Positions 53,886-62,238 of a stretch of DNA of 64,000 bases are shown piece after piece (positions within the stretch are counted from its first letter, which is position 1; every line of letters starts with the position of its first letter). Origin of the DNA: DATFVJ01 sp963826515 (lineage in GTDB: Bacteria; Actinomycetota; Actinomycetes; Streptosporangiales; Streptosporangiaceae); assembly GCA_963826515.1 (NCBI GenBank), contig CAWGXI010000003.1:1-64000 (forward strand), in the 5' to 3' direction. A model generated the notes under the pieces. The model had not been told where the DNA came from and made no database searches. It saw only the letters and a list, made by a program, of their open reading frames with translations. The position numbers and the translations under genes are program-made.

Positions 53886-53899
53886 ATTACTTGAGTAAT
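53886..53899. promoter_or_regulatory. Inverted repeat, probable GntR operator
   Basis: ATTACT-TG-AGTAAT is a perfect 6-bp inverted repeat 33 bp upstream of the GntR start. On the minus strand it overlaps TATATT, a plausible -10. Position and symmetry fit YtrA-type autoregulation. Confidence 0.6.
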
Positions 53900-53959
53900 A
53901 TACCAAGGTCCCTCCATGATCGTCAACAGACGATCGCCGCCAGCGGCCAGGCCCAGCCG

Positions 53960-54640
53960 TCAGGGGAGCCCGTGAGGCACGCCAGCATCGCCGAAGCCCG
54001 TGAACCGATGCGCAGGACCGGGATGTCGTACCCGGCGCCAAGGCCTAGACCAGGCGCGCAAGAGCGAACCCGGACGGCCCCGGCTGACTGACAGCACCCG
54101 GAACACCCTGATTTGCGCGTCTCGGCTAGTGACCGTCAAAAGCCACCAGGCCACGCCGAACGGGTATTGCATGCCCGTTCCAAGGCGGACGGTAGGTGAA
54201 CGGGTGATGGCGGCCCAGTCTTCATCCGCCGGACCACCCGCCCAGATCCGTTTGAAGGCGGCGAAGGCGTCGCGGAACCACAGTTCCGCACGCCTTCGCT
54301 CGGCCACCTCACGCCGGTCCTGATCGGTGATCCCCACCCCGGCTCGGACTGGGGGTTACCAGCGCCAGCCCGTTGATGTGCCGGATGCCGGGCGGCGTAC
54401 AGGATACCGATCGCCGCTCCCGCCGAGTGCGCGAGGAGGTCGATCTCGGTCAGGTTCAGGTGCCGACGCAGGGCTTCGACGTCGTCGACGAGGTGGTCGC
54501 ACCGGTAGGTGGTGGGGTCCTCCGGGGGTGCGGAGTCGCCGGTTCCCTGAGGTCCAGGAGTATGAGGGAGCGGTGTTCGGTCAGGCCGCCCAGGATCATT
54601 CCGTTAGGAGTTCTGGAGTTCTTAAGACGTCACGTGCAGA
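53960..54640 (-). pseudogene. Alpha/beta hydrolase (proline-iminopeptidase-like), frameshifted
   Basis: Reading leftward from about 54610: LTEHRSLILLDLR, then after a frame change the expected DPTTYRCDHLVDDVEALRRH, and LTEIDLLAHSAGAAIGILYA with the nucleophile Ser in AHSAGA. A further shift leads to the lid-like part read at 53960-54337 (RREVAERRRAELWFRDAFAA). The order matches proline iminopeptidases and related hydrolases. The acid and His region is missing or scrambled. Confidence 0.65.
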
Positions 54641-54894
54641 TTGGATCCGCGCTCTAACGCTCGGATCTCAATTTTCCGGCTGTGTCAGGCAATATCGATC
54701 TTCGTCATGCACACTGTGACAAATGCTCGCTCGCGTCCCGCGACGAGTGCACGTCGGAGACGGATCTCTGACCCACGGCGGTGGACGCCGCCAGACTCAG
54801 GTTCCCGGTCTGGCACTCCCAGGTGCTAGCAGGGATGCGCGGTCATCGTGTGCCCGGCCTGCCTTGACGCCGGTACTCCTCTACGATCGTCCGC

Positions 54895-56223
54895 ATGTCA
54901 CCGGTATCCCGTGGTCGCAAGACCAAGCCCAAGACCAAGACCAAGGCCAAGAAGACCAAGAAGCGCGCCGCTGGCCGGCCGGGTACCGCGCACCGCGGCG
55001 CGGGCGACCTGCTGGGCGATGCGGGACCATGGCCCTTCGCGGCGCTGCGGTCGCTAATGGAGCCACGGCAGCGGCCCCAATGGTTCGACGTATCGATAAA
55101 GGGGGTCCTGGACCGGGCTGGCGACCTCATGGCCGCGCAAGGGCCGCGGGAACTCGAGCAAGCGACAGCGGAGCTGGTGGGCGCTGAATTGTGCGCCATC
55201 GTGCATGACGAACGGCACGGGATGTGGTTCAAGTGGCTGTTTGAGGAACTCGCCGATGGTGCGGCAGCACGGGTTCGGGAGGAAGCTGAGCGTCAGGATG
55301 GCCGATGGGAGGCGTCCTGGCGGCTGCTGCACGGCCTCACCTCGATCGGGTCACCCGCGCTGCGGTCCATTGCGCAGTCCGCGCTGGCCCGGGCGGGGAA
55401 AAGCCTGCCCGCCGGCGCAGCGGCGCGGCAGCCCGAGTGGCTGCGGCAGCTCCCGCGGATCGCCGCGACCGGCGAGGTATGGGAGATGCACGATGCCTAC
55501 GGCAGCCGATTCGCGGTGATCGCAGCCTTCTCCTATCCCGGCGGGACGGACCCATCGGTGTTCCTGTTCGACATCGACGCATGCGGGTTGGTCACCCTTG
55601 CCAGCGCGGGCGTCTTCGACGACGTGGAGCAGGCGGCCACCGCGTGGCGTGCGCTGGTTGGCGAGGTGGGCGGCGGCGCCCGGCCGAGCCCCGTCGAGAC
55701 GTCTGATCGTCTGGTCTGCCTCGTCCATTGGGACGACGGAGAAGAAAGCCTCAGCGGATCCGAATCGCGGGCGGTGATGGACAACTGGTTCCGCGCGCGC
55801 CGGCGCCACCACGATCTTGCTGACGCCCTGCGCAAGCGGGGGACGCCGCTGCCCGAAGCGAAGTCGCTGTATCACGACATCGACATTGCACCGATGGCGG
55901 AGGCGTTCACTAGCTGGTATGCACGGCGGCACGGCACCAAGCCGGACCCCGACGTGGTCGACGCGGTGGCGGAGGAGTGGCTCGAGGGGACGCTGCCAGG
56001 CACCTGGCACGCCGCGTCGCCGCACCGGGCACAATTCCAGCTCGACTTGATCAGCGACTGGATCCCGGACCCCGTCACCGTAGGCGCAAAGACGCTATTG
56101 CCCGAATGGGTCCGGTGGAACGGCGAGCAGTCCGGCCTCCCCGGGCACCTCATCGAACGCGCGGTCGCCGCCGCCAGCGGAGGCCCCCGGTCGCCGACGG
56201 ACGGCGCGGCAGACAGTTTCTGA
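54895..56223 (+). CDS. Conserved-looking protein of unknown function with a Lys-rich N-terminus
   Basis: 442 residues, intact, without signal peptide or membrane segment. Residues 7-25 are almost entirely Lys/Thr/Arg (KTKPKTKTKAKKTKKR), suggesting nucleic-acid or membrane-surface binding. The rest is a mixed globular protein: WFDVSIKGVLDRAGDLMAAQ, MWFKWLFEELADGAAARVRE, EMHDAYGSRFAVIAAFSYPG, DPSVFLFDIDACGLVTLASA, and a C-terminal acidic part (DPDVVDAVAEEWLEGTLPGT). No family is recognised. The short hydrophilic repeats in the first 20 codons are AAGACCAAG-type tandem triplets. Confidence 0.65.
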   Translation: MSPVSRGRKTKPKTKTKAKKTKKRAAGRPGTAHRGAGDLLGDAGPWPFAALRSLMEPRQRPQWFDVSIKGVLDRAGDLMAAQGPRELEQATAELVGAELCAIVHDERHGMWFKWLFEELADGAAARVREEAERQDGRWEASWRLLHGLTSIGSPALRSIAQSALARAGKSLPAGAAARQPEWLRQLPRIAATGEVWEMHDAYGSRFAVIAAFSYPGGTDPSVFLFDIDACGLVTLASAGVFDDVEQAATAWRALVGEVGGGARPSPVETSDRLVCLVHWDDGEESLSGSESRAVMDNWFRARRRHHDLADALRKRGTPLPEAKSLYHDIDIAPMAEAFTSWYARRHGTKPDPDVVDAVAEEWLEGTLPGTWHAASPHRAQFQLDLISDWIPDPVTVGAKTLLPEWVRWNGEQSGLPGHLIERAVAAASGGPRSPTDGAADSF

Positions 56224-56616
56224 CCCTGCCCTCCGGCAAAGCAGAACCCCTTCCGTCGGCGCGCAGCGCGGTGTCTGCGGTTCGTCCGGACGGCGGAGTC
56301 TTCCCGACCGTTTCTCGACGACTACCTCGGCGGGTCGTGCGAGGTCATGGCGGCGCGACGTCATCCAGGGCAACGGCGACCGCCGAGGGGAAGGGAGCCG
56401 TTCGGGCACGATGCGCTCGGTGATCTCAAGGAGTTCAGCGAAGACCACGGTCATGTCGGCCAGCGTCCCATCGAGAGACGATCTATGATCCTGCTGCCAC
56501 GGCCATCCGGCGCGCCACTTCTTCGTCTTCCCCTTTGTGCTGGCCTAGATATTGCCTGACATGCGTAGCTGGCACGAGCAGCGATCCTGGACCTGCCATG
56601 TACGGGACGCCTCATG
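56224..56616. other. No recognisable gene
   Basis: Between the 442-residue protein and the toxin-antitoxin cluster. Frames on both strands are arginine-rich and lack domain similarity or good starts. Nothing further seen. Confidence 0.4.
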
Positions 56617-56640
56617 ATGGTAGGAACGCCTTCCTACCAT
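56617..56640. promoter_or_regulatory. Long inverted repeat, probable toxin-antitoxin operator
   Basis: ATGGTAGGAA-CGCC-TTCCTACCAT has perfect 10-bp arms. A -10-like TACGAT (56645-56650) lies six bases before the ATG at 56657 and there is no ribosome binding site, indicating a leaderless promoter just downstream of the dyad. This is the expected layout for autoregulation by a ribbon-helix-helix antitoxin. Confidence 0.7.
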
Positions 56641-56656
56641 GAGCTACGATAGGGAC

Positions 56657-56944
56657 ATGACCGTACGGAAACTCTCGATCTCAGTTCCTCCCGAGGTTGA
56701 AGAGACGATCAAGGCAGCGGCTGCCGAAGAGGGCAAGCCGGTGTCGGCCTGGCTCGCCGAGGCCGCCACCGAAAAAGCCCGCGCCGCCGCCCGCCAGGCG
56801 GCAGGCAGGGCGGCCGCCCGCGAACTGGTAGCCGAATATGAAGCCGAGCACGGCCCGCTGCCGGCGGCGTCCCGGCAGCGGGCCCGCCAGTTCCTCCTCG
56901 AGGCCGGGCTGCTGGATGACGAGCCACAGCGGGCCGCCGGATAG
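56657..56944 (+). CDS. Ribbon-helix-helix antitoxin (VapB-like)
   Basis: 95 residues from ATG 56657, preferred over the in-frame ATG 56639, which lies inside the operator. The N-terminus VRKLSISVPPEVEETIKAAA is the beta-strand plus helix of a CopG/RHH DNA-binding fold, followed by GKPVSAWLAEAATEKARAAA and an Ala-rich helical part that should bind the toxin. The stop TAG overlaps the toxin GTG by one base. It neutralises the PIN toxin and represses the operon. Confidence 0.82.
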   Translation: MTVRKLSISVPPEVEETIKAAAAEEGKPVSAWLAEAATEKARAAARQAAGRAAARELVAEYEAEHGPLPAASRQRARQFLLEAGLLDDEPQRAAG

Positions 56945-57324
56945 TGGCCACGATCGTCTATGACACCGGCGCGCTGCTGGCGGCCGAGCGGCGTAATCCG
57001 GACTTCCTCGCCCTGCATGACGAACTGACCGCCGCGCGCATCCGCCCGATCGTGCCGGTAGTCGTGCTGGCCCAGGCCTGGCACGGCGGCCCCCAGCACC
57101 AGATCTCCCGGTTGCTCAAGGCGTGCGACATCGTCCGGGACGACGAACGCACCGGCCGGGCCGCCGGCGTCGCGTGCGCTGCCTCGGGCACCGCCGACGT
57201 GGTGGACGCCATCATCGTTGCCACCGCGGTCCGCCACCAGGCTCCCATCGTCACAAGCGACCGCGGCGACCTGTCCCGCATCGCCGACGCCATCGGTGTG
57301 AAAGTCCGGTTCTTCGCGACCTGA
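56944..57324 (+). CDS. PIN-domain ribonuclease toxin (VapC-like)
   Basis: 126 residues, GTG start overlapping the antitoxin stop. Acidic metal-binding residues of the PIN fold are visible: Asp7 in IVYDTGALLAAE, Asp88 in ADVVDAIIVATAV, and Asp106/Asp109 in TSDRGDLSRIA. The family cuts RNA, often tRNA or rRNA. The gene pair appears complete and probably functional. Confidence 0.85.
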   Translation: MATIVYDTGALLAAERRNPDFLALHDELTAARIRPIVPVVVLAQAWHGGPQHQISRLLKACDIVRDDERTGRAAGVACAASGTADVVDAIIVATAVRHQAPIVTSDRGDLSRIADAIGVKVRFFAT

Positions 57325-57492
57325 CCCGCACACCAGCCAGAGTCTCCAGCACGAGAGCGCCGGATCACCGAGGCCATCACCCAGCTCCAGGCATCCCAGC
57401 ACCTCCTCGACACGAGGCGCGCCGCCGCCCAGCAGCAGGGCAACGATCCCGGCGATCCCGAGCGCACAGATCTCGCGGCATGCACCGTTGTG

Positions 57493-57507
57493 ATACCATA
57501 ACGGTAT
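57493..57507. promoter_or_regulatory. Inverted repeat before the second toxin-antitoxin pair
   Basis: ATACC-ATAAC-GGTAT overlaps the first ATG (57506) of the antitoxin gene, so a start at ATG 57512 may be used. It is a short dyad and fits autoregulation, but the promoter elements were not resolved. Confidence 0.45.
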
Positions 57508-57760
57508 GGCTATGACACTCCGCCTCCCACCTGAGATCGAAAACCAGCTCAAGCAGGTTGCGGAGGTTGAGCACCGCAGCATGCAGCAGACGGTGCTGGT
57601 CGCGATCGAGGAGTACCTGTCGACGCGGGAGACCGCCGAGATCCTCGCCGATCCGGCGGCGCTGCGAGGACTGGCCGAGGCCAGGGAGTCTGAGCAGGTC
57701 GGCGACGTGGTCTACGGCGCCGACGCAGCGCGCGCGCTGCTGGCTGAGCGCAAGCGGTGA
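57506..57760 (+). CDS. Ribbon-helix-helix antitoxin (second pair)
   Basis: 84 residues. MTLRLPPEIENQLKQVAEVE is an RHH-type start; HRSMQQTVLVAIEEYLSTRE continues the dimerisation helices, followed by a toxin-binding tail (GADAARALLAERKR). The stop TGA overlaps the toxin start (GTGA). Confidence 0.8.
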   Translation: MAMTLRLPPEIENQLKQVAEVEHRSMQQTVLVAIEEYLSTRETAEILADPAALRGLAEARESEQVGDVVYGADAARALLAERKR

Positions 57761-58038
57761 ACCTTGAGCCTTACGAGCTCGGAATGACCCGCCCGGCCCG
57801 GCGCGCGATCTCAGAGTCGCTACCGGAGGATGTTGCTGCCGCTGCCGTTGAATTCATCACCGGAACGCTCCTAGAAGTTCCTTACCGGGTTGGCAAGCCG
57901 CTCCGGGATACCTTGTCCGGGTTCCACAGCGCCCGGCTCGGTACCCAGTGGCGCGTGCTGTACCGGATCGACGAATCAAAGCACGCGGTCGTCGTCCAGG
58001 ACATCCAGCACCGCTCGGCCGCGTACCGTCGCCGGTAG
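57757..58038 (+). CDS. RelE/ParE-family toxin
   Basis: 93 residues, GTG start in a GTGA overlap. LGMTRPARRAISESLPEDVA, PYRVGKPLRDTLSGFHSARL and QWRVLYRIDESKHAVVVQDI, ending HRSAAYRRR, are the standard RelE fold with conserved Arg and late His/Tyr. It cuts mRNA on the ribosome or poisons gyrase depending on subfamily; RelE is favoured by WRVLYRID. Confidence 0.85.
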   Translation: MNLEPYELGMTRPARRAISESLPEDVAAAAVEFITGTLLEVPYRVGKPLRDTLSGFHSARLGTQWRVLYRIDESKHAVVVQDIQHRSAAYRRR

Positions 58039-58566
58039 GCCCCGTAGCGCGGCCTGGTCAGCGGGATTACTACACCACGACGTCGAAGTACTGCCAGTCG
58101 GCGAAGTATTATTGGAGCATGTCCAGCGACCGTGCTGTACGTGCCTTCGAGGCCGTGCTGCCGCAGCGTAGCCGCAGCGCTGAAATTTCTGGATAGCCAG
58201 CGCTTCCTGGCGAGCGACGCTGATCGCGGGCCGCAGTCACGGCGCCATGTCGCTGATTTTGACGGGCTCATGGACGCGTACGCGGCAGCCGCAGAGCGGC
58301 TCGGCTCCCCGGTATCGATCCGGGCGGGCGTCTTGTGGAGAGACCCTGTGACAAGTGTTGCCGAAACCGGTCGATCATGGGATAAGGCTTCCATCGGATG
58401 GGCCGTCACAAGTGCTCTGTCGGCCGCAGCCTGGGCCCCGGTCATGACCCAGGTCAGCATTGCCGCAGGTCAGGCACGTCACACCCGAGTCAGCAGGATC
58501 CTGGACATATGCGACACTTAACTGTGACAGACCCAGGTCAGGGCCCGGGTTCACGGAATTCCCAGA
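58039..58566. other. No confident gene
   Basis: A + strand frame at 58120-58196 (MSSDRAVRAFEAVLPQRSRS) and a longer frame to 58521 show no recognisable domain. The region 58050-58120 is AT-richer and could hold a promoter. Probably decayed sequence between two toxin-antitoxin modules. Confidence 0.35.
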
Positions 58567-59070
58567 TCACACCTCGGCCTGCGCACCGGGGACAAGCCTG
58601 GCGCGTGCCAGTGCGGTGGCCGGGTGAACCAGCGGGCTGTGCTCACCCACGAGCATGAGGGTGGGTACCCGGATGGAGCAGAGCTCGTCATTGGTGAAGG
58701 GCTCGGGGACGTACTGCTCGGAGCGGTACGTGCGGAATCCTGTCAGCAGGACGCCGCGCAGCTCAGGCTCCGCGAGTACCGGGCTGCCCAGCCAGCTGGC
58801 CAGTCGCCTGCGGGAGAACCGGGGCGCTAGCTAGGAGGGCCAGCCCGTTGATCCCGAGCCACCAGAACCGCGCGCCGACCTTCTCCAGGCCGCCTGGGCC
58901 GAGCAGCGTAATGCTGGCCACCCGCCCGGGCGCGTGCACTGGCCTGGTTGAGCGCAAGCCAGCCGCCGTAGTAGGAGCCGGCCAGATGCGCCGGGCCGTC
59001 CGCCAGCTGGCGCAGCGTCTCATCCAGCCAGTCGGCGCTCGCCGCCTGGGTGGCCAGCGACCATTCCGCG
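58567..59070 (-). pseudogene. Alpha/beta hydrolase, 5'-truncated and frameshifted
   Basis: Leftward pieces: LDETLRQLADGPAHLAGSYY (nucleophile region G-S-Y-Y-G-G), ALNQAVHAPGRVASITLLGP, EKVGARFWWLGINGLALL, then in another frame FRTYRSEQYVPEPFTNDELC and RVPTLMLVGEHSPLVHPATA, ending GAQAEV at 58567. The N-terminal strand region is absent and the last His-containing segment is cut short, so it is a remnant. Its 5' end abuts the toxin gene. Confidence 0.6.
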
Positions 59071-59075
59071 CTGCT

Positions 59076-59374
59076 TCAGGGGTCGTAGATACCGTGGTTG
59101 CCGACAAGTAGCCAGACCACGACCGTTTCGCCTGCGACCTCTGCCAGCCGGAACAGCGCTCGGCCATCGGGTGCCGCGAAGCTCCATGTCATCGAGTAGT
59201 CCACGCCGATCCGGTGGATGCGCAGCGCCCTCGGCCACGGCACCGCCCCTTGTGCGCGCCAGCATCCAGCGCGGGACGGAGAATCTCATGCACGGCCTGC
59301 CCGAACAGCTTGCGGTGCTCGTCAGGCAGGCGGGGCAGGTCGATCAGGAAACCAGGCGTGCGAACATACTTCAT
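59076..59374 (-). pseudogene. RelE/HigB-like toxin with one frameshift (third pair)
   Basis: ATG at 59374 overlaps the antitoxin stop (ATGA). The first part reads KYVRTPGFLIDLPRLPDEHR and FGQAVHEILRPALDAGAHKG. The frame breaks near 59235, after which WPRALRIHRIGVDYSMTWSF, ALFRLAEVAGETVVVWLLVG and NHGIYDP follow in another frame to the stop at 59076. One indel separates the two halves; if real it disarms the toxin. Confidence 0.7.
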
Positions 59375-59625
59375 TCGCCTGCGCCGAGATGAGCCACCAG
59401 CGCTTCCATCGAGTCGTACACGTTGCCGTCAGGGACGTCATCACCTGGCCGAGACGGGTACCTGCTCTCGTGAGCGACCCAGTACAGCTCAGCCTCACGC
59501 TGCTCCAGCGCCTTGAGCGCGCGATACTCCTCCAGGGGTACCACGACCGCCTCGACCTGGCCTGCCCTGAAGATCACCTGATGGTCAGCGACCTCGGCAT
59601 CGAAAGACAGGGACCCCTCACTCAT
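59371..59625 (-). CDS. Antitoxin of the third pair (Phd/YefM-like)
   Basis: 84 residues from ATG 59625; the frame extends upstream but that part looks non-coding. SEGSLSFDAEVADHQVIFRA and EAVVVPLEEYRALKALEQRE are the usual Phd/YefM pattern with the P-L-E-E-Y motif, followed by a toxin-binding tail (VPDGNVYDSMEALVAHLGAG). Just upstream, GTAC-GAGA-GTAC (59628-59639) is a possible operator. Confidence 0.75.
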   Translation of the reverse strand: MSEGSLSFDAEVADHQVIFRAGQVEAVVVPLEEYRALKALEQREAELYWVAHESRYPSRPGDDVPDGNVYDSMEALVAHLGAGE

Positions 59626-59799
59626 ACGTACGAGAGTACTCCTCGGAGAAACGTCGGCCAGTATCGTGGCTGAGCGACCACATCTTCCCTTGCTACGCGG
59701 CCAGGGTGCATCAGTCCGCCGGAATCCAGGCCGGTTGCTGTACTTGCTGTACCGCTCTCGGCAACTCGCCGGTGACACCAGGGCCCGTACAACCTGCGT

Positions 59800-60036
59800 T
59801 CCAGGCGATGGCGGCTCAGCACGCCCGCGCCGCCCGGCCCGCCCGGCTCAACCGGGTTCAGCCTGGGTATCCCCGCCGGCTCGCAGGCAGAGGTCGACGA
59901 ATGGCTTCGGCACGCCGCAGCCGCCGGCGGCAGGCTGACAGCACCCGCCCATATGCGCCCGTTCGGCGTCTACTCCGGGTACTTCACCGATCCCGATGGT
60001 CATCTCTTCGAGATCGTCTGGAACTCCAACGAGTAG
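59800..60036 (+). pseudogene. VOC-family (glyoxalase-like) C-terminal remnant
   Basis: The readable end is EVDEWLRHAAAAGGRLTAPA, then RPFGVYSGYFTDPDGHLFEI and VWNSNE, the C-terminal half of a glyoxalase/bleomycin-resistance fold with the metal-binding Glu in HLFEIVW. The N-terminal half is absent or scrambled, so no functional protein is expected. Confidence 0.65.
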
Positions 60037-60480
60037 AACCGGGGCAGCAGCGGTGACCATGCGTCGCGAGCAAGGCCCGGACCAGTCTTCACGCCCCGGG
60101 GTGAAAAGCATTGACCGGCCCAATTTGTTCACTCTGAGTGACACAACTCCGAAATCAGTAACGAGCGCAATCCCGCCGCTCTGCGCGTAATCTTAGGTTT
60201 ACCGGTCTGCTGTCAGCACAGGGCCGAACAGGGTGATCAGGCGCTACGCCGTCGAGGCTTGGCCATGCATGCTGAGCGAGCGTGGGGTCATCCGTCTGCG
60301 GTGACTGTGCGCACAGCCCTCAACCGTATCGAAACATGACGGCAGCATGATCGGGGATGACAAAGAGATCCACGTAATGCCCGATGTCAGGACTTGAGTG
60401 GAGCCGCTACGGTGGGTTGCGTAGTACGCCGGGTTGTGTACGGGTAATTCACGGCGGGGTTCTTGCGGTGGGGGCAGCGT
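60037..60480. other. Intergenic region upstream of the LuxR gene
   Basis: About 440 bp without a recognisable gene. It should contain the promoter of the LuxR-type regulator; no clear hexamers or operator dyads were identified. Confidence 0.4.
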
Positions 60481-62121
60481 ATGACCACGGCCGATGCGCT
60501 CGATCGGGGCCGAGGCGCCTTTGGCCTTCGGGCTTGGGCGGATGCCTATTCCGGATTGTCTGCTGCGGATCATGAGGCCCCGCTTTCGCCTGAGGATCTT
60601 GAACGGCTTGGGTTGGCCGCTTATTTGGCCGGCAGGGACGACGACAGTGCCGACATCTTGGCGCGGGCGTATCACGAACGGCTGCGCCTTGGTGATGTGC
60701 CGCGTGCCGTTTGGTGCGCGTTCTGGCTGGGCTTCACACTTTTGCACCTGGGTGAGTTCGCCCGTGGTGGTGGCTGGCTCGCCCGGGCCCGGCGGCTGCT
60801 TGACGACGGCCATCTGGACTGCGTCGAGCAGGGGTATCTGCTTCTGCCAACCGCGCTGCAGAGCATGGCGGGCGGCGATGCCGCGACCGCGTGCGCCACC
60901 TTCGGCCGGGCCGCCGAGATCGGCGGGCGTTTCCGCGACCCCGACCTGGAGACGCTGGCCGGGCTCGGCCGGGGCCAGGCGCTGATCCGGCTGGCACAGA
61001 CGGCCGAGGGTGTCGCGCTGCTGGACGAGGTCATGGTCGCGGTCACCGCCGGTGAGGTGTCCGCGTCGGTTGCCGGGATCGCCTATTGCGGTGTGATCGC
61101 GGCGTGCCAGGAGATCTTCGATTTGCGGCGGGCGCAGGAGTGGACCGCGGCGCTGACCCGCTGGTGTGATTCTCAGCCGGATCTGGTGCCCTTCCGCGGT
61201 CAGTGTCTGGTGCATCGCGCCGAACTCATGCAACTCCACGGCGCGTGGCAGGAGGCCATGGACGAGGTGCGGCAGGCCCGCGACCGGCTCGCCGACCCTC
61301 CCGGCCCGCCGGCGGTGGTCGCCATGGCCTGCTACCAGCAGGCCGAGCTGCATCGGCTGCGCGGGGAGTTTGCGCAAGCCGAGGACTGCTATCGGCAAGC
61401 CCTCGAGTCGGGACGGCAGCCGCAGCCGGGTCTTGCGCAGCTGCGGCTCGCGCAGGGGCAGGTCGATGCCGCGGTGGCGGCGATCCGCACCGCGCTGGAC
61501 CAGGCGCAGGACCGCGCGGCCCGGTCCAGGATGCTCGCCGCCTGCGTCGAGATCGTGCTGGCCGCGGGTGACGTCGGGGCGGCACGCGTCGCCGCGGATG
61601 AGCTGGCGGAGATCGCCGCCGGCTTTGACGCGGCGTTCCTGCATGCGGTGGCCGCTGACTCGCGTGGTGCCATCCTTCTCGCCGAGGGCGACGCGCGAGC
61701 CGCCCTGGCGATGTTGCGCCGCGCATGGACGGCTTGGCAGGAGCTGGAGGCGCCCTACGAGGCCGCCAGGGCCCGTGTCCTGGCCGGGTTTGCCTGCCGG
61801 CAGCTGGGGGACGGGGACACCGCGGAGATGGAGCTGGATGCCGCCCGCCGGGTGTTCCAGGAGCTGGGCGCGGCACCGGATCTGGCCCGGCTGGCGAAGA
61901 TCTCCCGGACCGCGCAGGCCGAAACGGCGGGCGGGCTGACCAAGCGCGAGGTGCAGGTGCTAGCTCTGGTGGCGGCTGGCAAGAGCAACCGGGCGATCGC
62001 GACGGAGTTGTTCCTCAGCGAGAAGACCGTCGAGCGGCATCTGAGCAACATCTTCGCCAAGCTCGGCGTCGGCTCGCGCACCGCCGCTGCCGCGTACGCG
62101 TTCGAGCGCGGGATCTGCTGA
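60481..62121 (+). CDS. LuxR-family regulator with TPR-like sensor region
   Basis: 546 residues from ATG 60481, with GGTGGGGG just upstream. Residues 1-470 are helical TPR-like repeats (LGLAAYLAGRDDDSADILAR, YLLLPTALQSMAGGDAATAC, YQQAELHRLRGEFAQAEDCY). The C-terminal 65 residues are a LuxR helix-turn-helix: LTKREVQVLALVAAGKSNRA then ELFLSEKTVERHLSNIFAKL. There is no P-loop ATPase, so it is the small TPR-LuxR type rather than full LAL. It ends 117 bp before the flavoprotein gene on the same strand and may control it. Confidence 0.88.
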   Translation: MTTADALDRGRGAFGLRAWADAYSGLSAADHEAPLSPEDLERLGLAAYLAGRDDDSADILARAYHERLRLGDVPRAVWCAFWLGFTLLHLGEFARGGGWLARARRLLDDGHLDCVEQGYLLLPTALQSMAGGDAATACATFGRAAEIGGRFRDPDLETLAGLGRGQALIRLAQTAEGVALLDEVMVAVTAGEVSASVAGIAYCGVIAACQEIFDLRRAQEWTAALTRWCDSQPDLVPFRGQCLVHRAELMQLHGAWQEAMDEVRQARDRLADPPGPPAVVAMACYQQAELHRLRGEFAQAEDCYRQALESGRQPQPGLAQLRLAQGQVDAAVAAIRTALDQAQDRAARSRMLAACVEIVLAAGDVGAARVAADELAEIAAGFDAAFLHAVAADSRGAILLAEGDARAALAMLRRAWTAWQELEAPYEAARARVLAGFACRQLGDGDTAEMELDAARRVFQELGAAPDLARLAKISRTAQAETAGGLTKREVQVLALVAAGKSNRAIATELFLSEKTVERHLSNIFAKLGVGSRTAAAAYAFERGIC

Positions 62122-62238
62122 GGCACTACAAGGAATCACCCATGGCGCCGGTGCCCGGCGTTTGGGTGGTTTCCCCGACGCCGCCACGCCTGCGTCTGCC
62201 TAGTGTCGGAGCGGAAGTCACGGCGCAGGAGGCAGACT

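Noticed and set aside
62203..62238. Upstream start of the flavoprotein gene
   Set aside because: The extra codons are basic and lack a ribosome binding site, whereas ATG 62239 follows AGGAGG at ideal spacing.
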